Origin: Chamaelirium japonicum
Taxonomy: Eukaryota > Streptophyta > Magnoliopsida > Liliales > Melanthiaceae
Assembly (NCBI GenBank): GCA_947650365.1
Contig: OX393555.1
Coordinates: forward strand, 18,587,424 to 18,651,423
Direction: 5' to 3'
Length of the DNA stretch: 64,000 nt
Made by a program: the position numbers and the translations under genes. Below are positions 1-11,747 of the stretch, piece by piece; the stretch's first letter is position 1, and each line of letters begins with the position of its first letter. A model generated the notes under the pieces. It saw nothing but the letters and a program-made list of their open reading frames with translations, was not told the DNA's origin and did no database searches.

Positions 1-1624
1 AGCACGATGATCGTGTTGAACAGGAACCAAGACAGTGCACAGTTCAGTGATTCAGACACTGCTGCATAAACCATCTTACTACTATAGATAATCTATCCTT
101 AACCCTGTACACTGGGCCAACCAGTTGTGTAGTGCTTTGATGTGCCAACGTATGCGGACCTTCCATAGTCCAATACCACGGTACATTGGGCTACCCGACT
201 AGCGCTTGAGTGATATGTAATCCCTACATGTTATCCGACGTCCAGTGTTGGATGGGTGCATTTTGATGAGTCAATCTGTCCACACAGCTAACCCAGGCCT
301 GGTGGTTGTCAGTATGACTGACGATGTTCCGGGTGCTAGGCATAGCACCGAAAGGTGTGTGGTGTTATAGATGACAAGTCATTAATTCCTAGTCAGATGA
401 TCGATCGAGATCTGACGGTGCTCCCCACCACCCGAGTCGTATCATGGCACCAGTAATAGAAGGGACTAATGGTTATCGGAGTATAGTAGAGAACAGGGTT
501 ACGAGGGAGTAACATAAGTTTAGGATCACTAGAATTAAACTCGCGTCACACTCTGGGTGGCTGCACGGGTTAATCGGATTAGGGCTGATTAACGGAACTT
601 TAGGTGTGTCACCAGAACAGTTAATCAGGGATCCGGTTGGAGCTAGAGGTCCCAAACCCTGAAGGTTCCACCCTGTCGTTGCGTATAGGAATTGTCCCCG
701 ACTTGGTTGGATACGTTGGATGCGAAGTAGCACGATGGAGCGCAAGCCCGGAGCCTAAGAACCTAATTCGCATGTGTTACGGGCCGTAGGGGTATTTTGG
801 TAAATACTGAAATATGGCTCAGAATATATTGAATATGGATCTTAGAATGAGCGAAATAATTCCAGGAGCTCATAGGCACTAACGGAACTCGATTTCGAGT
901 AGCGCACCACACTCAATCTCTCTTTCAGTTTTTCACTTTTCGTGAAGGACGTTTTCGTCCAGGCTTCATGATAGACACTTGGAATACCTATAAACCGACC
1001 CCCCCTCATCCTAATCAAATTAGGGCCGACCCTAGCTTGTGCATGGCACTATGAGACCGGCCCTATATGTTTAGAGGAGTAGAAGGGGCCGGCCTTTAGT
1101 GCCTCCCCTCTCCTAATACCCGAACCTCCCTCCTCTCCTCCTCTTTTGTGGTTTCGGCCAAGGAAGAAAGAGGAGGAAGAAGAAAGAATAAGAAGGAAGG
1201 AAGGAGAAGGAAGAAGAGAGAAAGAGGAGGAGGAGATCTCGCGGCTCGTCATCGTCTTCACAACGAATTCCTCCGTCGACTCGTAATCTTTGCACTCAGA
1301 GACGGGATTTCGAGGATTCCTCAATTCGCAAAGGACAAGGTGCTATCCGACAGCTTTCCTTGCGATTCACGTGTGGTTCATCATCGTTCCATTCTCTTCG
1401 GATCATAGATCCACAAGGTATGATGATTCTAAACACCTAACTAGATGAATGCATGTCTTCCGTAGATCGTAGTATGCCTCTAGGGTGTCCGCACATATGC
1501 TAAGATCATAGATTTGCATGTAGATTGTTTTGTAGAATTAATTGTAATGAAACATACATCGTATGATCTTCGGATCTATCTTTTGCTTCCGCTGCGACTC
1601 TGATGAGCGGATCCAATTCCAACA
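1..1624 (+). repeat. 5' LTR of copia element 1 (truncated by window start)
   Basis: Base 1 corresponds to base 7822 of the 3' LTR. The LTR ends in CCAACA at 1624, directly before the tRNA primer site. A TATA-like CCTATAAACC lies near 988-997 and probably marks the promoter of the U3/R part. A purine-rich tract (about 1164-1236) and the region to 1400 are transcribed leader-like DNA. The open frames here are incidental. Confidence 0.93.
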
Positions 1625-1626
1625 AT

Positions 1627-1638
1627 TGGTATCAGAGC
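1627..1638 (+). other. Primer binding site of copia element 1 (initiator Met-tRNA)
   Basis: TGGTATCAGAGC lies two bases after the LTR end. It is the standard plant copia primer site, complementary to the 3' end of initiator methionine tRNA. Confidence 0.95.
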
Positions 1639-1639
1639 A

Positions 1640-3540
1640 CGCTTTGGTGTATGTTTTATGCCTGAATTCATGGAAACATCATGTGAATATATGATGGCAT
1701 ATGTTTTCATCGAGGTTCGACGTAGATCATGCATATGGATTGTGCTATGTATTGTCTTTTTGTAGGTGTCGCGCTAAATAGTAATCTGTGATTGCATGCC
1801 TCCGGGGGTCGGACTCCGGATTTAATTTTGCATTGATTATTATTGTGCTTGTGGATTTTAAGGCTCAAAATGGGCGGGGGTAGGGGTTGACCATCCTCGG
1901 TTCCCTGGTCATGTTTCTAGGATTGTTTTCTTTTCTTTCTAGCGAAATTATACACGAACGAGCACTTTCTCGGAGCGTGTTAGTTTTTCGGTCACAGAAA
2001 GAAGGAGATGATGCTACATCCACGGTTCGGGCAAGCGATGTTCAGGATTGTCGTCAAAGATCGTACAGAACGGAAGAGCAAGATATCTTGGCTGTGCTAT
2101 TCAGGTTCAGAGATCGGACTCTGGACTTGATTCAGTTTGGATGCTATTTCTGTTGATTCTCTTTTTTTATTGTTTAGAGAACTCTGATGATAATGTGATT
2201 ATCTATCTTGCTTATGAGTTTATCTCTAGATCAGGCTTAGGGTTTGTACTAAACTTATGGATTCATCGGTGTCTCTATATGGTTCTAACACGTGCGAATC
2301 CGGTGGGTAGCTAAAAAGAAAGGTGGTAACCGCCCTCGTGGTAGTTCAGGTAGCCAAGTACTGTGCACCGAGATAGACGCAGTGTTAGATTTATTTAGAG
2401 ATAACTAATGTCTCCTTAAGAAGTATGATAACCCTAGTGGGATGCCCTTTCCCCACATGGTCCTAGCGACCAAGTTAGGTTAGGATTTCACTGTGTGATA
2501 CCTATTTCTAGATGACGTTTGATGGTAGTATAAACGCATCACGATTTGGTTATGCCACCATTAGGTTGAGGTCCGGCGAAAGTTGTCGGATGTCCCTATT
2601 TGGCTAGCATCGAAACCTATAATGAAATGAGGTCTACTATGACATCAGGCATCAAATTATGAACGAGGCATCATCGTAGTGGGAGTCCTTTCCACATCGA
2701 CCTTAGGCTAGGCTCCAGATCTTTGGATTATGGGCAAACTAGTGAAGTATCGAGATCCTTGGAATCTATGTAATCTGATCCTTGCAAGAAAGGCAAAAGC
2801 TGAGTATTCAAGATAGGGACTATGATATTTTTCGAGGATACTAATTCTTTGCGGGAAGGTTTGTAATCCTAGTGGGAGCACAGTAGACCAGGGTCTAAGT
2901 CTATGAGGTCGTGACCTTTCTAGATATGTATAAAACCTCATAAAAAAGGGATGTGTAAGAGGTTCCCTCCAAAGGGGAGCCCCTGGCCTCCATAATCAAC
3001 CGGCTAAGGGTCTGGGTAGGAGGTACGCAGTTCGATATTTTTACCGGGTGAGAGCTGTGTTTCCTTCCATACTGGTTCGTCTAGTAGTTTCCTTCGGGAC
3101 ATAGAGGATGCCAGTGGCAGTGGGTGATGGTTTTTTCCTGCACCGTGGGAGCCTATGAACCCCCCTACCGACACCACCTAGATTTGTGGGAAGCATCCGA
3201 AAGCTTGTGTGAAGCCACCGTTGCTGCGCACGCGGGTCACATAAAGCTGGCCAAAAGAAGACTGGGAGGTCTTTCAGTTTACCATGGGTAATTCTGATAA
3301 AGACTGGGTCGTAAAAACTCCGTTGGCAGAAGCGGTTGCATGCTCTCACCGAGATGCTGTCTCTAATTCAAGGCCGATAGTCTCAGTGCTCGAGCTCAGG
3401 GAATTTAGATTACTGAATGTCTCCACTTGAGGTAGTGAAGACATAACAGCTGGAGTAAACATTATCTATTTCTAAATTCTATGAAATAGATTATAGTAAA
3501 CCCTAATTTTCCTTTGAACCATTGTTTACAGAAATCATAA
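1640..3540 (+). other. Untranslated leader of copia element 1
   Basis: About 1.9 kb between primer site and gag, with no conserved protein. Parts (about 2430-3260) are clearly related to the leader of copia element 2 (about 21190-21960), for example the 'GGGATGCCCTTTCCCC' stretch. The two elements therefore share a lineage beyond their LTRs. Confidence 0.75.
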
Positions 3541-4360
3541 CCAAGCTCGACCCCCTTGCCTCCATACTTAATGATAACAAACTTATGGGACCAAACTATG
3601 AGGACTAGAAGCGTAACCCGATGCTCGTCCTAAGGGTTGGCAAACACACAATTACCCTAAGTACCCCTCAACCGGCCATGCCGGGACCAAGTGCAACTGA
3701 GGCTCAGTTGAAAGAATAGAAAGACTGGCTAGATGTTGATGAGATGTGCAAGTGCTACATAGTGGCATCCTTACAGACCGTCTTTCAGAAGCAAGTCGAA
3801 GACATGGCCTTCGCTTCAGACATGATGCTCTGCCTAAAGGAAATGTTCGAGGGTCGTAATCGGGTAACTCATTACCTGACCATCAAGAAATTGGTGTCTA
3901 CAAAGATGGCAGAGGGGACTTTAGTTCGGGATCATATGCTGAAATTGTTTGGCTATGTGAATGAACTTGGTTCTTTCGATATCATCTTGGATGCATAGAT
4001 CCAAACCGATATATTTCTCGCGTCTCTGTCAGGAGCGTTTGAGGGCTTCGTTACCAACTTTAACCTTAACCGGTTGGAGATGTCTAACGCAGAGCTCCTA
4101 GCGGCACTCCAGGTGGCAGAGGACGGGATGAAGGCAGGAGCCCAATCCCTGAACATAGAGCGGAATTCTTCTCTGAAACCCAAAAGCAAGTTCCAGAAAA
4201 AAAAAGTCTAAGAAGCCCATGAAGATGGGCCAGGTGCAGTTGCAGGCTCCTAAGCAGAATGGTCCGGCGAAGCCCAAAGGAAAATATTTCCGATGTGATA
4301 AGAAAGGGCACAGGAAGGGCGACTGCCGTGCGGCTCCTAAGAAGACTGAGACAGGTATAT
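3541..4360 (+). pseudogene. Copia gag (capsid/nucleocapsid), decayed
   Basis: The frame starts around 3541 with the gag N-terminal block containing GPNYED, where a stop replaces the expected Trp. It continues with the UBN2-type capsid helices at 3744-4190. A zinc knuckle at about 4285-4330 (FRCDKKGHRKGDC) ends it. In the knuckle the first Cys of the usual C-x2-C-x4-H-x4-C is Tyr. Stops interrupt it near 3606, 3717, 3996 and 4208. It once packaged element RNA and is now non-functional. Confidence 0.85.
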
Positions 4361-4389
4361 CTCAAATCCACATAGTGGAATCCCTTGTA

Positions 4390-4620
4390 GTATCCAGTTG
4401 TTCTCCAATTTCATGGATTATGGATTCTAGTTCCACTAACCATGCTTGCAACAATTTGCAGGGGTTTAAGGAGACAAGAAAACTAGGTGATGGGGAGATG
4501 ATCCTAAGCATGGAAACTGAGGCCATGGTAGAGGCTGAAGCAGTTGGAGATATCGTCTTACAGTTCATTGATGGAAGAAGTTTATTACTTAGAGACATAC
4601 TTTATGTACCGTCCTTGAGA
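4390..4620 (+). pseudogene. Copia aspartic protease, decayed
   Basis: The frame reads WIMDSSSTNHACNN. The catalytic Asp is kept, but the D-S-G-A active-site tetrad has become D-S-S-S. It ends with the typical DILYVPSLR block and then a stop at 4621. This domain would have cleaved the gag-pol polyprotein; the altered tetrad argues that it is dead. Confidence 0.8.
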
Positions 4621-4629
4621 TGAAACTTA

Positions 4630-5500
4630 ATTTCTATTTCTTTATTAAATAATAAAGGTTTTTCAGTTTTATTTGATGCTTCTGGTATGTCAATTAAATT
4701 GAATGGTTCTTTTGTTTGTAAGGGAAAGACACAGAATAGTCTATATGTAATTAACTCCAATGATAAGCAGGATAACATAACTGAAGCATGTATAATTAAT
4801 TCATCTAAAAGAAAAAATCCCTCAGATAATCTAACACTCCTTTGGCATCTAAGGCTTGGACACATAGCCTCAGACAGGATTCACAGGTTGGCTAAGGCAG
4901 GACTCTTAAGTCCAGATATTTCAAAAAACCTACCGACATGTGAGTCTTGCCTGGAAGACAAGATGACTAAAAGATCTTTCTGAGCCAAAGGTAGCAGATC
5001 TCAGGAGGTATTAGAGTTGGTACACACTGATGTATGTGGGCCCATAAGTGTTCGTGCCATTGGAGGCTTCGAGTATTTCATTACCTTCACGGATGATCAC
5101 TCGAGGTTTGGATACATATACCTAATGCGGTAAAAGTCTGAATCCTTTGATAAGTTCAAGGAGTTCAGAGCGGAAGCAGAAAAGCAGACAAGTAAAAGTA
5201 TCAAGTCACTTCGATCGAATCGAGGAGGCAAATACCTATCGGATGAATTTTTTGGGTACCTGCGTGAGCATAGGATCGTATCCCAGTTGACTGCACCAGG
5301 GACACCACAACAAAACGGTGTATCTGAGAGGAGAAACCAAACTTTGTTAGTATGGTTCGGACTATGATGAGTTATGCCACATTGCCACCTAGTTTTTGGA
5401 GATATGCCCTAGAGATGGCAGCATATACTTTGAACTTTGTTCCATCAAAGTCAGTACCCCAACTCCTTGGGAGCTTTGGTTGAAGTGAAAGCCAAGCCAA
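4630..5500 (+). pseudogene. Copia integrase, decayed
   Basis: The N-terminal HHCC zinc domain is readable at 4840-4985 (LWHLRLGH then CESC). The catalytic core follows: HTDVCGP supplies the first Asp, the second Asp position reads RSNRGGKY with Asn, and NGVSERRN supplies the Glu. Stops at 4981 and 5131 and a frame change near 5350 break it. The lost second Asp alone would abolish strand transfer. Confidence 0.85.
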
Positions 5501-5533
5501 CAACACTTTAGGATTTGGGGTTGTCCAGTACAT

Positions 5534-7489
5534 GTGCGGAAGAACAAGCGAGATAAGATGGAGTCAAAAACTAAGGTATGTCTGTTCGTTGGGTATCAAA
5601 AAGGGACAAAGGGTGGTTTATTTTATGATCCAGAGGATAGAAAGGTTGTCGTCTCAACGAACGCCGTATTCCTGGAGCAGGATTATTTAATAGACCGTAA
5701 GCCCACCGGTAAAGTAGTTCTTGAAGAATTTCTTGGTATTGATGGGAGTACGCAGACAAAAAACGTAGTGGGAGCTGATACCACTAAGATAAACGATACT
5801 GTAGAATCGACTCCTATGGAACCACCGCAGGCTCGTTGCAGTGGGAGGACCACAAGTGCTCCTAATAGATACATTGGAGAAGCCTTTATGGTAGATCCAA
5901 AGTTTCAGGAGGATGATCCTCTGAACTATGACGAAGCGATGGTATCCTCTGACTATACAGCATGGCAAGAAGCCATGGAGGCAGTACTGACATCGATGTC
6001 CCAAAACTCGGTCTGGACACTTGTAACACCACCTCACAACATTAAACCTGTTGGGTGTAAGTGGGTGTACAAAAGAAAAAGAGGTCTGGATGGTACCGTT
6101 GAGACTAACAAAGCTAGACTAGTCGCTAAGGGTTATACCCAGTGAAAAGGGATCGATTATGATGAAACCTTTTTGCCAGTAGCTATGCTTAAGTCTATTC
6201 GGATTCTCTTATCCATTGCAGCCCATTATGATTGGGAGATCTAGCAAATGGACGTCAAGACCGTATTCCTCAATGGGGATTTGGAAGAAGACATCTATAT
6301 GTCTCAGCCTTCAGGCTTTGTCGCAAAAGATCAGGAAAGTCTGGTATGCAAGTTGCAAAGGTCCATTTATAGACTGAAGCAAGCATTCAGAAGTTGGAAC
6401 ATGCGTTTTGATCAGGCTATCCAGTCTTATAGATTTGAGCAAAACGTGGATGAACCATGTATTTATAAAAGGTGCGATAAGACTGTAGTAGTTTTTCTAG
6501 TGCTTTACGTAGACGATATCCTGGTCATTGGAAACGATGTTGGAACGCTGTCTACAGTGAAGGTGTGGTTATTCTCTCAATTTGACATGAAAGACCTGAG
6601 TGAAGCGAGTTATGTTCTGGGGATCAAGGTAACTCGAGATCGCCAGAACATGACTCTCTCACTGTCACAGTCAGCCTACATAGAAACTATCTTGGTCAGA
6701 TTCAGTATGCACAACTCCAAGAAGGGACCGGTTCCATTCAGACATGGAATAAAGTTGTCCAAAGATCAGGGTCCTAAGACTCCTGAGGAGAGGGCAGAGA
6801 TGCAGAAGATACCTTATGCTTCGGCTGTAGGGAGTCTGATGTATGCTATGTAGTGCACGAGACCAGATATATACTATGCAGTAGGCTTGATGGGCAGGTA
6901 TCAGTCAAATCCGAGTCTAGGGCACTGGACTGCTGTAAAAAGTATACTCAAGTATCTCCGTAGGACGAGAGATTATGAGTTAGTTTACTCTTCACAGGAA
7001 CTGATGCCAATTTGATATACGGATTCTGACTTTGCATCAGATCCGGAATCCAGGAGATCGATATCAGGGTTTGTGTTTTCATTAGAAGGAGGAGCTGTCA
7101 GTTGGAGGAGCGTGAAGCAGGGATGCATCACGGATTCTACGACCGAGGCTGAGTACATTGCGACGTGCGAAGCAGCTAAGGAGGCGGTGTGGCTTAAGAA
7201 GTTCCTCACAGACCTAGGATACGTACCGGGAGCTCAAGATCTTATTGTCCTTTATTGTGATAATAGTGGAGCGGTAGCACAATCCAAGGAGCCAAGATAT
7301 CACCAGAAGAGCAAGCATATCGAGTGGAAATACTACATTATCCGGGACTTGCAGAAGCGAGGGAAGGTTACAGTTACTCAGGTGGCGTCTGCAGATAACA
7401 TGGCGGACCCTTTCACAAAGGCGTTACCGACCAAGGCTTTAGAGAAGCACGTGGATGCCATGAGAGTTAAGACTGTTATTCCCCGCTAG
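5534..7489 (+). pseudogene. Copia reverse transcriptase and RNase H, interrupted
   Basis: 5534-6145 encodes the integrase tail and the start of RT (KWVYKRKRG, ARLVAKGYTQ), followed by a stop. 6248-6853 encodes the RT palm with an intact catalytic YVDDIL near 6508. After a stop at 6853, RNase H runs to 7489 (STTEAEYIA, CDNSGAVAQ, ADPFTKALP). Few stops separate long conserved blocks, so this is the best-preserved part of element 1. It copied element RNA into DNA and removed the RNA strand. Confidence 0.9.
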
Positions 7490-7493
7490 GCCA

Positions 7494-7503
7494 AGTGGGA
7501 GAT
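7494..7503 (+). other. Polypurine tract of copia element 1
   Basis: AAGTGGGAGA lies immediately before the TG that opens the 3' LTR at 7504. This is the plus-strand priming site. The same motif sits before the 3' LTR of element 2. Confidence 0.85.
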
Positions 7504-9446
7504 TGTTATAGCTCGTGTGTCCTTAGCGTGGATTTTCTGTATTAACATTAATAAAGATGCCTTTGGTTATTGCTTTAATTAGAATACTACTATGGTATAT
7601 GTTAATACACATATCATAAAGAACCCTTGGGAACACAGTAAGCCACTGAGGCGCATGGTGGATCCATGCTTGGGAGACCCAGTGGACCAGTTATGTGTAG
7701 ACCTAGAACTAGTTCACAGCTTAGGTGATGCTAGTCGCTTCACTGAGAACAAGCTGTTGGCAGATAGAGGATGTGGTGAAGTCTCCACCACGGGAACGCG
7801 GGATTCCCATTCACCTGACCAAGCACGATGATCGTGTTGAACAGAAACCAAGACGGTGCAGAGTTCAGTGATTCAGACATTGGTGCATAAATCATCTTAC
7901 TACTATAGATAATCTGTCCTTAACCCTGTACACTGGGCCAACCAGTTATGTGGTGCTTTGATGTGCCAACGTGTGCGGACCTTCCATATTCCAATACCAC
8001 GGTACGTTGGGCTACCCGGCTGGCGCTTGAGTGACATGTAATCCTTACAGGTTATCCGACGTCCAGTGTTGGATGGGTGCGTTTTGATGAGTCAATCTGT
8101 CCATACAGTTAACCCAGGCCTGGTGGTTGTCAGTATGACTGACGATGTTCCGGGTGCTAGGCATAGCACCGGAAGGTATGTGGTGTTATAGATGACAAGT
8201 CATCAATTCCTAGTCAGATGATCGATCGGGATCTGACGGTGCTCCCCACCGCCCGAGTCGTATCATGGCATTAGTAATAGGAGGGACTAAGGATTATCGG
8301 AGTATAGTAGAGAATAGGGTTATGAGGGAGTAACATAAGTTTAGGATCACTAGAGTTCAACTCGCGTCGCACTCTGGGTGGCTACGTGGGTTAATCAGAT
8401 TAGGGCTGATTAACGGAACTTTCGGTGTGTCATCAGAACAGTTAATCAGGGATCCGGTTGGAGCTAGAGATCCTGAATCCTGAAGGTTCCACCCTATCGT
8501 TGTATATAGGAATTGTTCCCCGACCTGGTTGGATACGTTGGATGTGAAGTAGCACGATGGAGCGCAAGCCCGGAGCCTAAGAACCTAATTCGCATGTGTT
8601 ACGGGCCATAGGGGTATTTTGGTAAATACTAAAATATGGCTCAGAACATGTTGAATATGGATCTTAGAATGAGCGAAATAATTCTAGAAGCTCATAGGCA
8701 CTGACGGAACTCGATTCCGAGTAGCGCACCTCACTCAATCTCTCTTTCAGTTTTTCACTTTTCGTAAAGGACGTTTTCGTCCAAGCTTTACGATAGACAC
8801 TTGGAATCCCTAAAAACCGACCCCCCCTTATCCTAATCAAATTAGGGCTGGCCCTAGCTTGCGCATGGCACTAGGAGACCGGCCCTATATGTATAGAGGA
8901 GGGGGAGGGCCCGGCCTTTAGTGCCTCCCCTCTCCTAATACCCGAACCGCCCCCCTCTCCTCCTCTTTTGTGGTTTTGGCCAAGGAAGAAAGAGGAAGAA
9001 GAAGGAAAAAGAAGGAGGAAGCAAAAAGAAGGAAGAAGAGAGAAAGAGGAGGAGGAGATCTCATGGCTCATCATCATCTTCGCAACGAATTCCTCCGTCG
9101 GCTCATAATCCTTGCACTCAGAGACATGATTTCGAGGATTCCTCAATTCGCAAAGAACAAGGTGCTATCCAACAGCTTCCCTTGCGATTCACGTGCGGTT
9201 CATCATCATTCCGTTCTCTCCGGATCATAGATCCACAAGGTATGATGATTCTAAATACCTAACTAGATGCATGCATGTCTTCCGTAGATCGTAGTATGCC
9301 TCTAGGGTGTCCGCACATATGCTAAGATCATAGATTTGCATGTAGATTGTTTTGTAGAATTAATTGTAATAAAACATACACCGTATGATCTTCGAATCTA
9401 TCTTTTGCTTCCGCTGCGACTCTGATAAGCGGATCTAATTCTAACA
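7504..9446 (+). repeat. 3' LTR of copia element 1 (complete, 1943 bp)
   Basis: Starts TGTTATAG after the polypurine tract and ends CTAACA. Positions 7822-9446 match 1-1624 along the whole length. The following five bases (AATCA) would be one side of the target duplication; the other side is outside the window. Confidence 0.93.
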
Positions 9447-9872
9447 AATCATCCCCAGCACCTGCTCCTTGCTGGCCACCTCCTTGAAGACGGATCGTTT
9501 GTCGATCCCAAAGGCAGATTGAACCCCTGCGAGAGCTGGCTGATGAGCTCCTTCTGTGAAGCAGGCGAGCAGTTTTTGCCACTCTGCTTTTTTTACGTCA
9601 GTAAGTTTTCCGCCAATATTGTACTCAAAGATAGGCTCCTCCGACAACGATATCAGCGGCCCGAGAATGAAGTTGGCCTTAGGGATATGCTCAGGCCTAG
9701 AAGGTGCGGAGGCAAACCCCACACCCATATGCCTCTTGCCAAGCACACCAAAGGCAGCATTGCCCTTGCCTCTGCCAACAGGCTTAGGCGAAACCTTAGC
9801 ACTCTTCTTCCCCTTCTTCGACGGAACGATGTTATTTATCTTTATGCTGCCAGGGGATGCCATTGCGACCAA
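9447..9872 (-). pseudogene. Antisense ORF of a retroelement, C-terminus cut off by copia element 1
   Basis: An open frame of about 142 codons runs from ATG 9872 (or ATG 9863) leftwards. It reads into copia element 1, whose terminal TGTTAG supplies the last Cys codon and the stop. The protein starts with a Lys/Ser/Gly-rich basic stretch (SKKGKKSAKVSPKPVGRGKG) and continues with a mixed hydrophobic region; I recognise no domain. It is antisense to the polypurine tract and LTR-like block at 11698-12620. Antisense ORFs between pol and the 3' LTR are known in Tat-lineage Ty3/gypsy elements such as Grande, so this is the likely identity. Alternatively it is a captured host exon. Confidence 0.5.
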
Positions 9873-10299
9873 TTGAGCACAGAAAACAGGACGCAGGAAA
9901 ATCGAGAGGAAAAACTTCTGGGCTTCGAAAAAATTTTGAAAGCGTGAGGCAAAAATAAAATCCGGAGCAAGATTATAAACCCCGGAGAAACTGGCATGAA
10001 AACCAAAATGCCACGTGGCACCACCAGGTCAAAAGCCGTGTTTTCGAAAGGGACACGTGGCATCAATCCGGAGGAAGCGCTCTTCCAGGCGAAGCGTCGA
10101 ACCAGAAAAAGCGTCAGACCAGCTGAACCGCCAGTCCAAGCAAACCACTGGTTCAACCGAACTGCCGGTTCAAAAGAATCACCGGTCCATGGAACCGCCA
10201 GCTTAAGCAAAACATCAAACCTGGAGAAATACTAACTCCAGCCTTTGCCCGTTCGACAGGCAGACGATCGGGTAATTTTCCAAAGGACCGGGCAAAAAA
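9873..10299. other. Spacer between antisense ORF and 118-bp array
   Basis: Non-coding by appearance. Near 10120-10200 it holds short imperfect repeats of 'CCGGTTCAA/AACCGCC' type. It probably belongs to the same retroelement 3' region. Confidence 0.4.
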
Positions 10300-11580
10300 C
10301 AGACTCTTTTGCCCGATCGCCTCAACCTCCATCGATTGAGTTTAACCGATCGGTCAATCTTGACCGATCGGGCAAATTTAACAGATCGGTTGAATTTCTA
10401 CTGGATCGGGCAAATAACCTTGTTTTTTGCCCGATCGCCTCGACCTCCACCGGTTGAATTTAACCGATCGGTTAATCTTGACCGATCGGGCAAATTCAAC
10501 AGATCGGTCGATTTCTACAAGATCGGGCGAAGAACTTTGTTTTTTGCTCGATCGCCTCGACCTCCATCGATTGAATTTAACCGATCGGTCAATCTTGACC
10601 AATCGGGAAAATTTAACAGATCGGTCGAATTTCTACAGGATCGGGCGAAGAACCTTGTTTTTTGCCCGATCGCCTCGACCTCCACCAGTTGAATTTAACC
10701 GATCGGTCAATCCTGACTGATCGGGCAAATTTAATAGATCGATCAAATTTCTACTGGATCGGGTGAAGAAACTTGTTTTTTGCCCGATCACCTTGACCTC
10801 TACCGGTTGAATTTAACCGATCGGTCAATCTTGACCGATCTGGAAAATTAAATAGATCGGTCGAATTTCTTTTGGATCGGGCGAAGAACCTTGTTTTTTG
10901 CCCGATCGCCTCGACCTCGACCAGTTGAATTTAACCGATCGGTCAATCTTGACCGATCGGACAAATTCAACCGATCGATCAAAATTCTACTGGATCGGGT
11001 GAAAAACTTTGTTTTTTGCTCGATCGCCTCGACCTCGACCGGTTGAATTTAACCGATCGGTCAATCTTGACCGATCGGACAAATTCAACCGATCGGTCGA
11101 ATTTCTACAGGATCGAGCAAAAAACTTTATTTTTTGCCCGATCACCTCGACCTCGACCGGTTGAATTTAACCGATCAAACAATCTTAACCGATCGGACAA
11201 ATTCAACCGATCGGTCGAATTTCTACTGGATCGGGTAAAAAACTTTGTTTTTTGCCCGATCGCCTCAACCTCGACCAGTTGAATTTAACCGATCGGTCAA
11301 TCTTGACCGATCAGACAAATTCAACCGATCAATCGAATTTCTACTGATCGGGCAAAAAACTCAGTTTTTTGCTCGATCACCTCGACCTTGACCTCGACAG
11401 GTTGAATTTAACCGATCGGTCAATTTTGACCGATCGGATAAATTCAACCGATCGATTAAATTTCTACTGGATCGAGCAAAAATTCAGACTTTTTGTCCGA
11501 TCGCCTCGAGCTTCATCGGTTAATTTTAACCGATCGGTCAATTTTGACTGATCGGTAAGATTTGACCGATCATTTGCGAA
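10300..11580. repeat. Tandem array of about ten 118-bp hairpin-bearing repeats
   Basis: The 'CTCGACCTCxACCxGTTGAAT' landmark recurs near 10321, 10439, 10556, 10674, 10793, 10911, 11028, 11146, 11264, 11388 and 11506, a period of 117-119 bases. Each unit carries two inverted repeats: CCGATCGGTCAA-TC-TTGACCGATCGG, and GATCGGGC(A/G)AA...TTTGCCCGATC. Any transcript would fold into serial hairpins. The array precedes a polypurine tract, as expected for a hypervariable 3' untranslated region of a Tat-type element. Open frames crossing it are incidental. Confidence 0.92.
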
Positions 11581-11697
11581 TTAACTCAACGACTCTTTTT
11601 TGCAGAAACCAACACTCAAGAAAATATGTACTCTTGACAGGGGGTTGTTATTTTGCACCAAGAATCCAAGCCAGCCAGGATGACCTCTAGCTAACTT

Positions 11698-11705
11698 GGA
11701 GGGGG
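11698..11705 (+). other. Candidate polypurine tract
   Basis: GGAGGGGG, four bases before a TGTGGG that could open an LTR at 11710. The position between array and LTR-like block fits plus-strand priming. Confidence 0.5.
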
Positions 11706-11747
11706 TAACTGTGGGTGCAAATTTTGGCAAGAAGCCCCACAGACTGC

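Larger units (their letters stand above)
1..9446 (+). mobile_element. Ty1/copia LTR retrotransposon, element 1 (5' end outside window)
   Basis: Bases 1-1624 repeat at 7822-9446, so they are the two LTRs. The left LTR lacks about its first 318 bases, which lie beyond the window. Between them are a Met-tRNA primer site (1627-1638), a long leader, gag (about 3541-4360), then protease, integrase, reverse transcriptase and RNase H in copia order, and a polypurine tract before 7504. All coding parts carry stops or frame breaks, so the element is non-autonomous. By eye the LTRs differ at roughly one base in 15-25, implying an insertion that is not recent. The right flank (from 9447) is unrelated antisense coding sequence, so the element landed inside another repeat. 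The very long LTR (1.94 kb) and leader recall Angela/Tork-type copia elements, but the lineage is not proven. Confidence 0.93.

Noticed and set aside
3041-3349. Antisense frame of 102 codons in the leader of copia element 1 (with a similar one at 21694-21903)
   Set aside because: The related leader of element 2 does not preserve the protein sequence well enough to suggest selection.
9519-9947. Plus-strand frame of 142 codons opposite the antisense ORF
   Set aside because: Overlaps the minus-strand frame with its more protein-like composition and lacks any recognisable motif.
10245-11551. Several overlapping frames of 60-127 codons rich in 'FARSPRPPxxEFNRSVNLDRS'
   Set aside because: They are translations of the 118-bp tandem array. 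The periodic amino-acid pattern follows the DNA repeat and there is no start or domain.
10300-11580. Array considered as CRISPR
   Set aside because: Units are about 118 bases, diverge throughout, have no unique spacers, and the genome is a plant.
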